Source: Kitasatospora paranensis (GTDB taxonomy: Bacteria > Actinomycetota > Actinomycetes > Streptomycetales > Streptomycetaceae). From it: a DNA stretch of 64,000 nt. Of the stretch, positions 8,615-17,087 are shown in pieces. Position 1 is the stretch's first letter. Each line of letters starts with the position of its first letter. The position numbers were made by a program, and so were the translations under genes. Location: contig NZ_BAABKV010000001.1 in the NCBI RefSeq assembly GCF_039544005.1, positions 5,084,001-5,148,000 on the forward strand, read 5' to 3'. The notes below the pieces were generated by a model, which did not search any database, was not told the DNA's origin, and worked only from the letters and a program-made list of their open reading frames with translations.

Positions 8615-10195
8615 TTACGGCATGGCGTGGGCGTGGGCGCCCACGTTGGTGGAGAAGTCGTTGCCGTTCTTCGCGTCCCAGTTGGTCGACCAGGTCATCG
8701 CGCCGCGGATGGTCGGCCACTTGGCCGGCGGCACGAAGCTGCCGCAGTGGGTGCCGGTGGCGAGGCAGTCCAGCGCGTTGTTGACCACGGTGGAGTTGAC
8801 GTAGCCGCCGCCCGCCGCCTGGCTGGACGCCGGGACGCCGATGCCGACCTGGTCGGGGCGCAGGCCGCCCTGGATGTGGGTGCAGACCTGGGCGGTGATG
8901 AAGTCCTCGGTGCCCTGGTTGTAGACCTTGCCGTCGCAGCCGTTCATGCCGCCCGAGTTGTAGAACTGGGTGTTGACGACGGTCAGGATGTCCTTGGTGT
9001 TGAGCGCCAGCTGGAAGTAGGCGCCGGAGGTGCTGTACATCCCGATGGTCTCGGGGGCCATGGTCAGGATGAAGCCCGAGCCGACCTTGGACTGCAGGCT
9101 GTGCAGCGCCTGGGACATGTACGTCGGGTCGACGCCGTTCTCCAGGTCGATGTCGACGCCGTCGAAGCCGTACTGCTGGATCAGGCTGTAGGCGGAGTTG
9201 GCGAAGTTGGTCGCCGCGGCGGAGTTGGCGACGCTGATCGCGCCGTTCTGGCCGCCGACCGACAGCACGACCTTCTTGCCGGCCGCGTGCTTGGCGGCGA
9301 TGTCCGCCTTGAAGTCGGCGTCGGTGTAGCCGCCGAGCTTGGTGGCGAGCGCCGGGTCCAGGGTGAAGCTGATCGCACCCTGGGTGGTGGTGGCGTCGGC
9401 GAACGACACCGCGATGATGTCGTACGCGCTCTGCACGTCGCGCAGCTTCTGCACGGTGGCGCCGTTGTCGAAGTTCTGCCAGTAGCCGGTCAGCGCGTGC
9501 TTGGGCAGGCCGGTGGGCGGCGGGGTGGTGGTGGGGCTGCTGCTCGGCGACGAGCTGGGCGAGGAGCTCGGCGAGCTGCTGGGGGAGCTGCTGGGCGAGG
9601 CGGACGGCGACGGGGTCGGGGACGCCGAGGTCGGCGAGGCCGACGGCGAGGAGGTCCCGCCCGGGCCGGTCAGCGTGATGTCGTCGGCGTTGTAGGCGCC
9701 CTGGCCGTACCAGCCGTGCACGTAGAGGGTGACGCTGGTGGTGGAGGCGCCGGTGGTGAAGGTGCTCGTCAGCTGGTTCCAGCTGCTGAGGCTGGACCAG
9801 GTCGACGGGTCGGTGCCGCCGGTGCCGCGCGCGCCGAGGTAGACGTACGGGCCCTGCACGTAGCCGGCCAGCGCGTAGCTGGTGTTCGGCAGCACGCTGA
9901 CGGTCTGGGTGCACTCGGCGGTGTCGGAGCTGCTGGGCGCGGCGGTCAGCGCGTACGAGCCGGAGTGGACCGGGCTGCTCGCGGCGTTCGCGGTGCCCGT
10001 GCACGTCCAGCCGGACAGGTTGCCGGACTCGAAGCCGCCGTTGGAGACGAGGTTGCCGACGGCGGCGTCCGCGCCGCTCGCGGTCAGCGCCAGGCCGGCG
10101 CCGGCCAGGGCGAGGGCGGTGGCGCCCGCCGCGACGGCGGCCGGGATCGTGCTGCGCCGGCGCCGGTGCGACGACGGCTGAAGGGTACGGGCCAT
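8615..10195 (-). CDS. Secreted GH18 chitinase with N-terminal carbohydrate-binding domain
   Basis: A 526-residue exported glycoside hydrolase. Residues 1-45 are an Arg-rich signal peptide ending GADAA. Residues about 46-180 form a beta-sandwich carbohydrate-binding module (NLVSNGGFESGNLSGW is typical of CBM4/9-like modules). Residues 183-228 are a Ser/Pro/Thr linker built from SPSS repeats. Residues about 232-526 are the GH18 barrel with SVGG (312-315) and the catalytic DGVDIDLE (345-352), whose last Glu is the acid/base. It degrades chitin to oligosaccharides outside the cell. Start: ATG 10195 preceded by AGGAG. A near-consensus DasR box lies about 120 bases upstream, fitting N-acetylglucosamine-responsive control. 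Confidence 0.93.
   Translation of the reverse strand: MARTLQPSSHRRRRSTIPAAVAAGATALALAGAGLALTASGADAAVGNLVSNGGFESGNLSGWTCTGTANAASSPVHSGSYALTAAPSSSDTAECTQTVSVLPNTSYALAGYVQGPYVYLGARGTGGTDPSTWSSLSSWNQLTSTFTTGASTTSVTLYVHGWYGQGAYNADDITLTGPGGTSSPSASPTSASPTPSPSASPSSSPSSSPSSSPSSSPSSSPTTTPPPTGLPKHALTGYWQNFDNGATVQKLRDVQSAYDIIAVSFADATTTQGAISFTLDPALATKLGGYTDADFKADIAAKHAAGKKVVLSVGGQNGAISVANSAAATNFANSAYSLIQQYGFDGVDIDLENGVDPTYMSQALHSLQSKVGSGFILTMAPETIGMYSTSGAYFQLALNTKDILTVVNTQFYNSGGMNGCDGKVYNQGTEDFITAQVCTHIQGGLRPDQVGIGVPASSQAAGGGYVNSTVVNNALDCLATGTHCGSFVPPAKWPTIRGAMTWSTNWDAKNGNDFSTNVGAHAHAMP
9518..9649 (-). repeat. Ser/Pro linker-coding repeat in the chitinase gene
   Basis: Short 12-base units encoding SPSS repeated in tandem, followed by a Thr/Pro stretch (residues 183-226). 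This is a flexible linker between binding module and catalytic domain. It is prone to repeat-number change. Confidence 0.85.
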
Positions 10196-10590
10196 GGATG
10201 GCGCTCCTGGGGGAGGAGGGGAGCCGCCGCGGTGGGGGTCGCGGCGGCTCCGTGTGGGGAGGGTCGGTCCGCAGGGGGTTCGTGGAGGGCCGCCGGTGTG
10301 CCCTCGGTCACAAGCTGGACTAGACCAATGCCGGGCGTCAAGCACCCGACCCCCGCTTACGGCTGATTTAAGGAAGCGGAGACCCAACCGTTGCCGAGCC
10401 GCCCCGATCGCCCCGTTCGGTCCGGGGCGGTCGCCGTGACACCATCGGTACCAGCGGCTTTACCGCCGTACACCCGGCCGGAGTAGGCTGCGCGCCAGGG
10501 ATTTCGCACCCGCGACCGTGCCCGGGCGGCCAGGCCCCGGCGGTTCCGGCCGGGGCGACGAGCGACGACGAGCACGGAAGGCCGAGGAAC
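10196..10590. promoter_or_regulatory. Divergent intergenic region, chitinase and cis-prenyltransferase promoters
   Basis: A 395-base gap between divergent genes. It contains the probable DasR site at 10315-10329 on the chitinase side. The rest is GC-rich with no supported gene; the uppS ribosome binding site GAGGA lies just before 10591. Confidence 0.5.
10315..10329. promoter_or_regulatory. Probable DasR-responsive element (dre)
   Basis: The reverse strand reads TTGGTCTAGTCCAG, differing at two positions from the published Streptomyces dre consensus core CTGGTCTAGACCA and keeping its dyad. DasR is the GntR-family repressor of N-acetylglucosamine and chitin genes, and the site sits upstream of the GH18 gene, where dre sites are expected. 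Binding is inferred from the match. Confidence 0.65.
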
Positions 10591-11385
10591 ATGGGTCTGC
10601 GCGATGTGGTCGAACGGACGCCGGGTCTGCGCACCCTGCTCGACAACGCCTACCGCCTCTACGGCCGTCGGGTCGAGGTCCACCTCGACAACACCCCGCG
10701 CCACATCGGCGTGATCCTGGACGGCAACCGTCGCTGGGCCAAGGCCACCGGCGGCACCACCGCGCAGGGCCACCAGCGCGGCGCCGACAAGATCAGCGAG
10801 TTCCTCGGCTGGTGCGACGAGACCCACGTCCGGGTCGTCACCCTGTGGATGCTCTCCACCGACAACCTCTCCCGGCCCGCCGAGGAGCTCGTCCCGCTGC
10901 TCGGCATCATCGAGGACGCGGTGCGCGGCCTCGCCGAGGCCCGCCGGTGGCGGGTCAACCCGGTCGGCGCCCTCGACCTGCTGCCCCAGCAGACCGCCCA
11001 GGTGCTCAAGGACGCCGCCCAGGAGACCGCCCACATCGACGGGATCACGGTCAACGTCGCGGTCGGCTACGGCGGCCGCCACGAGATCGCCGACGCCGTC
11101 CGCTCGCTGCTCCAGGAGCACGCCGACCGCGGCACCTCGATCGAGCAGCTGGCCGAGATCCTCGACGTCGAGCACATCGCCGAGCACCTCTACACCAAGG
11201 GCCAGCCCGATCCCGACCTGGTCATCCGCACCTCGGGCGAGCAGCGGCTCTCCGGCTTCCTGCTCTGGCAGAGCGCGCACAGCGAGTTCTACTTCTGCGA
11301 GGCCTACTGGCCGGCCTTCCGCAAGGTCGACTTCCTGCGGGCGCTGCGCGACTACCAGCTGCGCAACCGCCGCCTGGGCCTGTGA
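10591..11385 (+). CDS. uppS: Isoprenyl (cis-prenyl) diphosphate transferase
   Basis: A 264-residue cis-prenyltransferase of the undecaprenyl diphosphate synthase family, which adds isopentenyl units to an allylic diphosphate in the cytosol at the membrane to make the carrier lipid for peptidoglycan, or shorter polyprenols. Visible motifs: VILDGNRRWAK with the essential Asp44, WCDETHVRVVTLW, and RTSGEQRLSGFLLWQ (213-227) with the diphosphate-binding arginines, then SEFYFCEAYWP. Start: ATG 10591 with GAGGA upstream. Actinobacteria usually carry two such enzymes; chain length (C15/C50/C55) cannot be read here, so the symbol is a family label. Confidence 0.9.
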   Translation: MGLRDVVERTPGLRTLLDNAYRLYGRRVEVHLDNTPRHIGVILDGNRRWAKATGGTTAQGHQRGADKISEFLGWCDETHVRVVTLWMLSTDNLSRPAEELVPLLGIIEDAVRGLAEARRWRVNPVGALDLLPQQTAQVLKDAAQETAHIDGITVNVAVGYGGRHEIADAVRSLLQEHADRGTSIEQLAEILDVEHIAEHLYTKGQPDPDLVIRTSGEQRLSGFLLWQSAHSEFYFCEAYWPAFRKVDFLRALRDYQLRNRRLGL

Positions 11386-11602
11386 GCCCCGCCGGGGCCG
11401 GTCGCCGCTGACCCCGGGTCAGTCGAAATACCCGCAGGCCACCGACCCAAAACGTGCACCAGTTGTGACCCCGCAGTTCGCGCCCGCGGGCATGCACCGC
11501 GCCTCGCCTGGGCATACACCGGTCAGACCGGTACCCCGGCCACCGGGGCCGCGGGGACCGGTGAGCCGCGGGTGACGCTGGGTCATCCGCTCTGGAGGCC
11601 TA

Positions 11603-12937
11603 GTGGTCAGTTCCAAGAGCCGCCGGACACCAGACCGGCGCACGTACGTTCTCGACACCAGCGTGCTCCTGGCCGATCCGCTCGCCATGACCCGCTTCGA
11701 GGAGCACGAGGTCGTCCTGCCGGTGGTCGTGGTCACCGAGCTGGAGGCCAAGCGGCACCACCCGGAGCTGGGCTACTTCGCCCGTCAGGCGCTCCGTCTG
11801 CTGGACGACTACCGGGTCCGCCACGGGCGGCTCGACGAGCCGATCCCGGTCGGGGACTTCGGCGGCACGATCAGGGTCGAGCTGAACCACTCCGACACCT
11901 CGATCCTGCCGGCCGGCTACCGCATCGGCGGCGGCGAGGCCGACACCCGCATCCTGGCGGTCGCCCGCAACCTGCAGGCCGAGGGCTACGACGTCACCGT
12001 CGTCTCCAAGGACCTCCCGCTGCGGATCAAGGCGAGCTCGGTCGGCCTGCTGGCCGAGGAGTACCGCGCGGAGCTGGCGGTCACCTCCGGCTGGACGGGC
12101 ATGACCGACCTGCACGTCTCCGGCGACCAGGTGGACGCGCTGTTCGGCGCCGGCCACGACGTCGCGGTGGACATCGACGGCGCGGCCGAGCTGCCCGTCC
12201 ACACCGGGCTGGTGCTGACCTCGGAGCGCGGCCGGGCACTGGGCCGGGTCACCCACGACGGCCGGGTCCGGCTCGTCCGCGGCGACCGGGAGGTGTTCGG
12301 CCTGCGCGGCCGCAGTGCCGAACAGCGGGTCGCCCTCGACCTGCTGCTCGACCAGGAGGTCGGCATCGTTTCGATGGGCGGCCGGGCCGGCACCGGCAAG
12401 TCCGCACTGGCGCTGTGCGCCGGCCTGGAGGCCGTGCTGGAGCGCCAGCAGCACCGCAAGGTGATGGTGTTCCGTCCGCTGTACGCGGTCGGCGGCCAGG
12501 AGCTCGGCTACCTGCCGGGCAGCGAGGCCGAGAAGATGAGCCCCTGGGCGCAGGCGGTCTTCGACACGCTCTCCGCGGTGACCACCCCGGACGTGATCGA
12601 GGAGGTGATCTCCCGCGGGATGCTGGAGGTCCTGCCGCTCACCCACATCCGCGGGCGCTCGCTGCACGACGCCTTCGTGATCGTCGACGAGGCGCAGTCG
12701 CTGGAGCGGAACGTGCTGCTCACGGTGCTGTCCCGGATCGGCCAGGGTTCGCGGGTGGTGCTCACCCACGACGTCGCCCAGCGCGACAACCTGCGGGTCG
12801 GCCGCTACGACGGCGTGGTCGCCGTGGTGGAGAAGCTGAAGGGGCATCCGCTGTTCGCCCACATCACGCTGACCCGGTCCGAGCGTTCGCCCATCGCGGC
12901 GCTCGTCACGGAGATGCTGGAGGACGGCCAGCCGTAG
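11603..12937 (+). CDS. phoH2: PIN-PhoH protein (ribonuclease plus ATPase/helicase-like)
   Basis: A 444-residue fusion. Residues 1-150 are a PIN ribonuclease domain (YVLDTSVLLADP with the first acidic residue, TELEAK, GEADTRILAVA and VSKDLPLR). Residues about 225-444 are a PhoH ATPase with Walker A GGRAGTGKSAL (259-269) and Walker B VIVDEAQ (359-365), then THDVAQRDN. PIN-PhoH proteins from mycobacteria are known to have ATP-dependent RNA unwinding and cleavage activity; this is assumed here. Start is GTG 11603 with GGAGG upstream. It appears monocistronic with a terminator at 12976. Confidence 0.9.
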   Translation: MVSSKSRRTPDRRTYVLDTSVLLADPLAMTRFEEHEVVLPVVVVTELEAKRHHPELGYFARQALRLLDDYRVRHGRLDEPIPVGDFGGTIRVELNHSDTSILPAGYRIGGGEADTRILAVARNLQAEGYDVTVVSKDLPLRIKASSVGLLAEEYRAELAVTSGWTGMTDLHVSGDQVDALFGAGHDVAVDIDGAAELPVHTGLVLTSERGRALGRVTHDGRVRLVRGDREVFGLRGRSAEQRVALDLLLDQEVGIVSMGGRAGTGKSALALCAGLEAVLERQQHRKVMVFRPLYAVGGQELGYLPGSEAEKMSPWAQAVFDTLSAVTTPDVIEEVISRGMLEVLPLTHIRGRSLHDAFVIVDEAQSLERNVLLTVLSRIGQGSRVVLTHDVAQRDNLRVGRYDGVVAVVEKLKGHPLFAHITLTRSERSPIAALVTEMLEDGQP

Positions 12938-12975
12938 GGGCAAAACAGGACAAACCATACTGAAACAACGTCAAG

Positions 12976-13002
12976 GGGCCTGCCGCATGCCGGCAGGCCC
13001 TT
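12976..13002 (+). terminator. Hairpin downstream of the PIN-PhoH gene
   Basis: Perfect 10-bp inverted repeat (12976-12985 with 12991-13000) with a 5-base loop followed by TT, 38 bases past the stop. Confidence 0.75.
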
Positions 13003-13353
13003 CCGCTGTCACCGGGTCGGACAGGTCGCCGACGACCTTTCGGACAAACGCCCAGCTCGTGAAGATTGTGAGATGCGCCACGCAACCGGGAATTGCGTAG
13101 ACACGTCCGCTTGCGGCATGGTGAGGGTTCTGTCAGGCCCCGCGTACGGCAGATTCAGCCCGGCAACTCCGGTCGGCGGGCGTCCAACTGAACACCGATG
13201 AGCCGTACGCCGCCCGAATCACCACGCAGTTCCGAGTCCGCTCGGCGCCGCGGCGGGCCAGTGTCTCCCGTGACCAGGACCGTACGGAGGCGAGCGGCAA
13301 GGGGCATGTTGCGCCCGTACGGTCACGCATGGGCGCCGCCGGAAGGAAACCAT
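13003..13353 (+). promoter_or_regulatory. Long leader/promoter region upstream of the lytic transglycosylase gene
   Basis: About 350 bases without a supported gene. It includes several GTACGG/CCGTAC elements (around 13140, 13200, 13285 and 13315) that could pair, so a structured 5' leader is possible. I looked for the c-di-AMP (ydaO) riboswitch core known upstream of some Streptomyces cell-wall hydrolase genes and did not find a convincing match. Confidence 0.4.
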
Positions 13354-14037
13354 GTGACTCGGATCTCGGTCCGGGGAGTTGCCGTGGCCTCCGCCACCGC
13401 CGTCACCGCTGTCGGTGCGGTCGTGGGCGCGGCTTCGGGCAGCGAGGGCACGACCGTCCAGACGGTCGACGTCGCGAGCGCCACGCTGCTCGCCGACGCA
13501 CCCTCGGGTACCCAGGCACAAGCGGTCAGCGACGCCTTCGTGCGTCAGGCGACGGCCCAGCAGGTGTCCGCGGACGCGGCGGCCAAGAAGGCCGCCGAGG
13601 AGTCCGCACGCCAGAAGGCCGCTGCCGATGCGCAGGCCAAGGCGGATGCGGACAAGGCCGCGAAGGCCGCCGAGGAGGCCAAGCGCAAGGCCGACCAGGA
13701 GGCCGCGAACCGCGATGCCGCGCGTACCGCGCTGGCCGCGATCCCCTCCGGCTCGGTGCAGCAGATCGCCGCCCAGATCATCGGCGACCCGACCCAGTTC
13801 TCCTGCTTCAGCCAGATCGTGAAGCGCGAGAGCGGCTGGGACTACACGGCCACCAACGCCTCCTCCGGCGCGTACGGCCTGGTGCAGGCGCTGCCCGGCT
13901 CCAAGATGGCCTCCGTGGGCGCCGACTGGCGCACCAACCCGGCCACCCAGATCAAGTGGGGCCTGAACTACATGAACAGCCGTTACGGCAGCCCCTGCGG
14001 CGCCTGGTCGTTCTGGCAGGCGCACAGCTGGTACTAG
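13354..14037 (+). CDS. Secreted lytic transglycosylase (SLT domain) with coiled-coil stalk
   Basis: A 227-residue exported cell-wall enzyme. Residues 1-30 are a signal-like hydrophobic start; residues 56-128 are an Ala/Lys/Glu-rich coiled coil; residues 132-227 are the SLT domain with catalytic Glu159 in IVKRESGW, then NASSGAYGLVQALPG and the C-terminal disulphide-type CGAWSFWQ. It would cleave peptidoglycan glycan strands to 1,6-anhydro products during growth or germination. GTG 13354 is chosen because GGAAGGA sits six bases upstream and the encoded segment starts as a signal peptide; the longer open frame to 13198 lacks these. A strong terminator follows. Confidence 0.88.
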   Translation: MTRISVRGVAVASATAVTAVGAVVGAASGSEGTTVQTVDVASATLLADAPSGTQAQAVSDAFVRQATAQQVSADAAAKKAAEESARQKAAADAQAKADADKAAKAAEEAKRKADQEAANRDAARTALAAIPSGSVQQIAAQIIGDPTQFSCFSQIVKRESGWDYTATNASSGAYGLVQALPGSKMASVGADWRTNPATQIKWGLNYMNSRYGSPCGAWSFWQAHSWY

Positions 14038-14055
14038 AGCCCGCGCACGGCTTCC

Positions 14056-14089
14056 GAGGGCCCCCGACCGCACCCGGTCGGGGGCCCTC
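14056..14089 (+). terminator. Strong hairpin after the lytic transglycosylase gene
   Basis: Perfect 15-bp inverted repeat (14056-14070 with 14075-14089), 4-base loop, starting 18 bases after the stop. Confidence 0.8.
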
Positions 14090-14426
14090 GTGCGTGCCGG
14101 GCCCCGCCGGCACGGGCGGGCCGCGCCGCCCGAGCGGCGCTGACCAGGGCGCTCGCGGGCGGTGCGGCCTCGGGTGCGGACGCGGGGCGCCGGAGTGGGT
14201 CCTGGACCTCCGGCACCGGCCGGTCCGCCGACAGTTGGTCCGTGGTACCGGGTACCTCCCCGCTCGTTCGTGTCCGAAACCACCGCATTTCTGTTGATTC
14301 GTCATCATCCGCGGCGCAGACCCTCCCCCGGGGGCACGGGACTGCGGGTACCCCGGGCGGGTAGCGTCGGCACGGACGTCCCGGCGGTACGGGACGCACC
14401 CAAGGACGACGGGGAGGGCGGCGGGC
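14090..14426 (+). other. Intergenic region upstream of the AI-2E-family gene
   Basis: A 337-base gap with no supported gene. A relatively A/T-rich patch at 14275-14310 could be the promoter of the downstream gene; no specific motif was identified. Confidence 0.4.
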
Positions 14427-15767
14427 GTGTCGCAGGACAGAGAGGCGCTGAAGACGCTGGCGAAGGCCGGCGCGGTGGCCGCCGGCGTGTGGGCCGGGGT
14501 GGAGCGCCGCCGCCGTGCGGCCGCGGCGCGGGCCGCCGGTGAGGGCGGCCACGACACCGACCCCGCCGACCGGGACGCCCCCGTTCCGGCGCCCCGCCGG
14601 GCCGAGCCCGAACCCGAGCGCATCCCGCACCCCGTCCGGGAGGTGCACCACCCCGGGCGGCCGGCGACCCCGGCGGAGGCCGTGCCGTGGACGCTGCGGG
14701 TGGCCGCCGAGTCCACCTGGCGGCTGCTCCTGCTGGGCGTCGCGCTCTACGTGGTCTTCCGGGTGGTCGACATGCTGCGGCTGGTCGCCTTCGCGGTGCT
14801 CGCGGCGCTGCTGATCTCCGCGCTGCTGGAGCCCACCGTCTCCGGGCTGAAGCGGCTCGGGGTGCCGCGCTCGCTCGCCGCGGCGGGCACCTTCCTGAGC
14901 GGGGTCGCCGGGATCGGGCTGGTCGGCTGGTTCGTGGTCTGGCAGGTGACCACCAACATCGAGTCGGTGACCGGCAAGGTCCAGGCCGGTGTCAACCAGC
15001 TCCGCGACTGGCTGGTGACCGGGCCGCTGCACCTGACGCAGCAGCAGATCAACGACTTCGCCAAGCAGATCTCCACGGCGATCGGCACCAACTCCGAGCA
15101 GATCACCTCCGCCGGCTTCACCGGGGTGACCATCGCCGTCGAGGTGCTCACCGGTGTGGTGCTGGCCGCCTTCACCACGTTCTTCCTGCTGTACGACGGC
15201 GCCCGGATCTGGTCCTGGGTGCTGCGCGGCCTGCCACGGCACTCGCGCTACGCGATGGCGGGGGCCGGGCCCAAGGCCTGGGCGACGCTGACCGCGTACG
15301 TCCGCGGCACGGTCTGCGTGGCGTTCATCGACGCGCTCTGCATCGGGATCGGCATCCAGCTGCTGGGGGTGCCGCTGGCGCTGCCGCTGGCGGTGATCAT
15401 CTTCCTCGGGGCGTTCGTGCCGCTGGTCGGCGCCCTGGTGACCGGCACCATCGCGGTGCTCATCGCGCTGGTCACCGTCGGGCCGTTCACCGCGCTGATG
15501 GTGCTGGTGGTGCTGGTCGCCGTCCAGCAGATCGAGGGGCACCTGCTGCAGCCGCTGATCCTGGGCCGGGCGGTGCGGGTGCACCCGCTGGGCGTGGTGC
15601 TCGGTGTGGCGGCCGGCTCGATCGTGGGCGGGATCGGCGGCGCGATCGTGGCCGTCCCGCTGATCGCGGTGACCAACACCGTCGTCTCGCACCTGCGGCG
15701 CCGCAACGCCGCCGGGATGGAGGTCTTCGAGGCGCTGGAGAACGCCCGCGAGGCGGCCGCGGGCTGA
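14427..15767 (+). CDS. AI-2E family (PerM/YdiK-type) membrane transporter
   Basis: A 446-residue polytopic membrane protein. A 95-residue basic/proline-rich cytoplasmic N-terminus precedes about eight hydrophobic helices. The family pattern is clear: paired N-terminal helices, a long amphipathic central segment (about residues 180-220, rich in Gln), then the conserved late block with LGAFVPLVGALVTG and QQIEGHLLQPLILGRAV. The family is named for a proposed autoinducer-2 exporter, but members have varied or unknown substrates (for example sodium/proton exchange). GTG start at 14427. Convergent with ahpD across a shared terminator. Confidence 0.88.
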   Translation: MSQDREALKTLAKAGAVAAGVWAGVERRRRAAAARAAGEGGHDTDPADRDAPVPAPRRAEPEPERIPHPVREVHHPGRPATPAEAVPWTLRVAAESTWRLLLLGVALYVVFRVVDMLRLVAFAVLAALLISALLEPTVSGLKRLGVPRSLAAAGTFLSGVAGIGLVGWFVVWQVTTNIESVTGKVQAGVNQLRDWLVTGPLHLTQQQINDFAKQISTAIGTNSEQITSAGFTGVTIAVEVLTGVVLAAFTTFFLLYDGARIWSWVLRGLPRHSRYAMAGAGPKAWATLTAYVRGTVCVAFIDALCIGIGIQLLGVPLALPLAVIIFLGAFVPLVGALVTGTIAVLIALVTVGPFTALMVLVVLVAVQQIEGHLLQPLILGRAVRVHPLGVVLGVAAGSIVGGIGGAIVAVPLIAVTNTVVSHLRRRNAAGMEVFEALENAREAAAG

Positions 15768-15802
15768 GGGCCGGGGCCGCTCGGGGCCCGGGCGCGGGAA
15801 CG

Positions 15803-15834
15803 CCGGAGGGGCGCGGTCACCCGCGCCCCTCCGG
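15803..15834. terminator. Bidirectional hairpin between AI-2E-family gene and ahpD
   Basis: Perfect 14-bp inverted repeat (15803-15816 with 15821-15834) with a 4-base loop, between convergent stops. Confidence 0.8.
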
Positions 15835-15854
15835 TACGTCTGCCGTGCCGCCGG

Positions 15855-16391
15855 TCAGAGGTCCGCGATCGCGGCCTCGGCGTCCAGGGTCGCGGCGACC
15901 GCCTGCAGCACCGAGGCGATCTTGATGGAGGCCTGGATCACCTCGCGCTCGACACCGGCCTTCTTCAGCACGGCCTCGTGCGAGTCCAGGCACTGGCCGC
16001 AGCCGTTGATCGCGGAGACCGCGAAGCACCACAGCTCGAAGTCGGCCTTCTCGACGCCCGGGGTGCCGATGATGTTCATCCGCAGGCCGGCCCGCATGCT
16101 GCTGTACTCCTTGTCGGAGAGCAGGTGCAGCGTCCGGTAGTAGACGTTGTTCATCCCCATGACCGCGGCGGCGCCCTTGGCGGCGGTGTACGCCTCCGGC
16201 TTCAGGTTCGCCTTCGCCTCCGGCGCCAGTGCACGGAGCACGGCGGGCGAGCGGGTGGCCATCGCGCAGGCCAGCACGATGCCCCAGAGCTGCTGCGGCG
16301 GCAGGTCGGAGTTGCCGATGACCGCGCTCAGGTTGAGCTTGAGGTCCTTGGCGTACTCGGGCAGGGCCGCCTTGAGGTCGTCGAGGGCCAT
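15855..16391 (-). CDS. ahpD: Alkylhydroperoxidase AhpD
   Basis: A 178-residue carboxymuconolactone-decarboxylase-fold peroxidase. The active site is NGCGQCLDSHE with Cys131, Cys134 and His138. In mycobacteria AhpD links dihydrolipoamide to AhpC reduction; the same role is expected here. The ATG lies three bases after the ahpC stop, so the two genes form one transcription unit and are translationally coupled. Length and motifs match the family exactly. Confidence 0.95.
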   Translation of the reverse strand: MALDDLKAALPEYAKDLKLNLSAVIGNSDLPPQQLWGIVLACAMATRSPAVLRALAPEAKANLKPEAYTAAKGAAAVMGMNNVYYRTLHLLSDKEYSSMRAGLRMNIIGTPGVEKADFELWCFAVSAINGCGQCLDSHEAVLKKAGVEREVIQASIKIASVLQAVAATLDAEAAIADL

Positions 16392-16394
16392 CGG

Positions 16395-16946
16395 TCAGCC
16401 CGCCAGCAGGGCCTGGGCGTCGAGGGTGTCCTCGCCCTTGGTCCAGTTGCACGGGCACAGCTCGTCGGTCTGCAGGGCGTCGAGCACCCGCAGGACCTCC
16501 TTGGGGTTACGGCCGACGGAGCCGGCGGTCACCATGACGAACTGGATCTCGTTGTTCGGGTCCACGATGAACACCGCGCGCTGGGCGGTGCCGTCGGCGG
16601 CCTCGACGCCGCAGGCGCGCATGAGGTCGTGCTTGACGTCGGCCAGCATCGGGAACGGCAGGTCGCGCAGGTCCTTGTGGTCCTTGCGCCAGGCGTGGTG
16701 GACGAACTCGGAGTCACCGGAGACGCCGAGGATCTGCGCGTCGCGGTCGGCGAACTCCTCGTTCAGCTTGCCGAACGCGGCGATCTCGGTCGGGCAGACG
16801 AAGGTGAAGTCCATCGGCCAGAAGAAGACGATCTTCCACTTGCCCTCGTAGGTCTTGTGGTTGATCTCGGCGAAGGCGTTCGCGGCGTCGAGGTCGACAC
16901 AGGCGTTGAGTTCGAACTCGGGGAACTTGTCACCGATCGTGAGCAC
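16395..16946 (-). CDS. ahpC: Peroxiredoxin AhpC
   Basis: A 183-residue 2-Cys peroxiredoxin that reduces hydrogen peroxide and organic hydroperoxides in the cytosol. The peroxidatic cysteine is Cys51 in FTFVCPTE; the C-terminal region has LCPCNW, the extra cysteine pair typical of actinobacterial AhpC. I choose the GTG at 16946, preceded by AGGAG, over a longer frame to 17030 that would run into the oxyR promoter. First gene of ahpC-ahpD, divergent from the oxyR regulator, an arrangement known in Streptomyces and mycobacteria; induction by peroxide through OxyR is therefore expected. Confidence 0.95.
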   Translation of the reverse strand: MLTIGDKFPEFELNACVDLDAANAFAEINHKTYEGKWKIVFFWPMDFTFVCPTEIAAFGKLNEEFADRDAQILGVSGDSEFVHHAWRKDHKDLRDLPFPMLADVKHDLMRACGVEAADGTAQRAVFIVDPNNEIQFVMVTAGSVGRNPKEVLRVLDALQTDELCPCNWTKGEDTLDAQALLAG

Positions 16947-17050
16947 GTTCGCTACTCCTGGGTTGGAAGCTGAGGGATATTGCCCGAATTGCCTATGGTT
17001 CGACGGATTCAGGCGGCTCCACCCTCGCACACCCCGGACTGATCGGGGAA

Positions 17051-17087
17051 ATAGCTAGAATCGATGCATCTGATCGGAGAGAGCTAT
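17051..17087. promoter_or_regulatory. Probable OxyR operator in the ahpC-oxyR intergenic region
   Basis: Contains ATC-N9-GAT at 17060-17074, which satisfies the T-N11-A rule for LysR-type binding sites, flanked by an ATAGCT...AGCTAT dyad (17051-17056 and 17082-17087). Placement between the divergent ahpC and oxyR starts fits autoregulation and control of ahpCD. The dyad overlaps the proposed oxyR start. Confidence 0.45.

Noticed and set aside
9518..9649. Short tandem repeats as a CRISPR-like array
   Set aside because: They are in-frame SPSS linker codons inside the chitinase gene without spacers.
13021..13353. ydaO-type (c-di-AMP) riboswitch upstream of the transglycosylase gene
   Set aside because: The core conserved blocks (the GGGGAACCC-type and GGGUGAAUC-type segments) are not present in recognisable form; only generic inverted repeats are seen.
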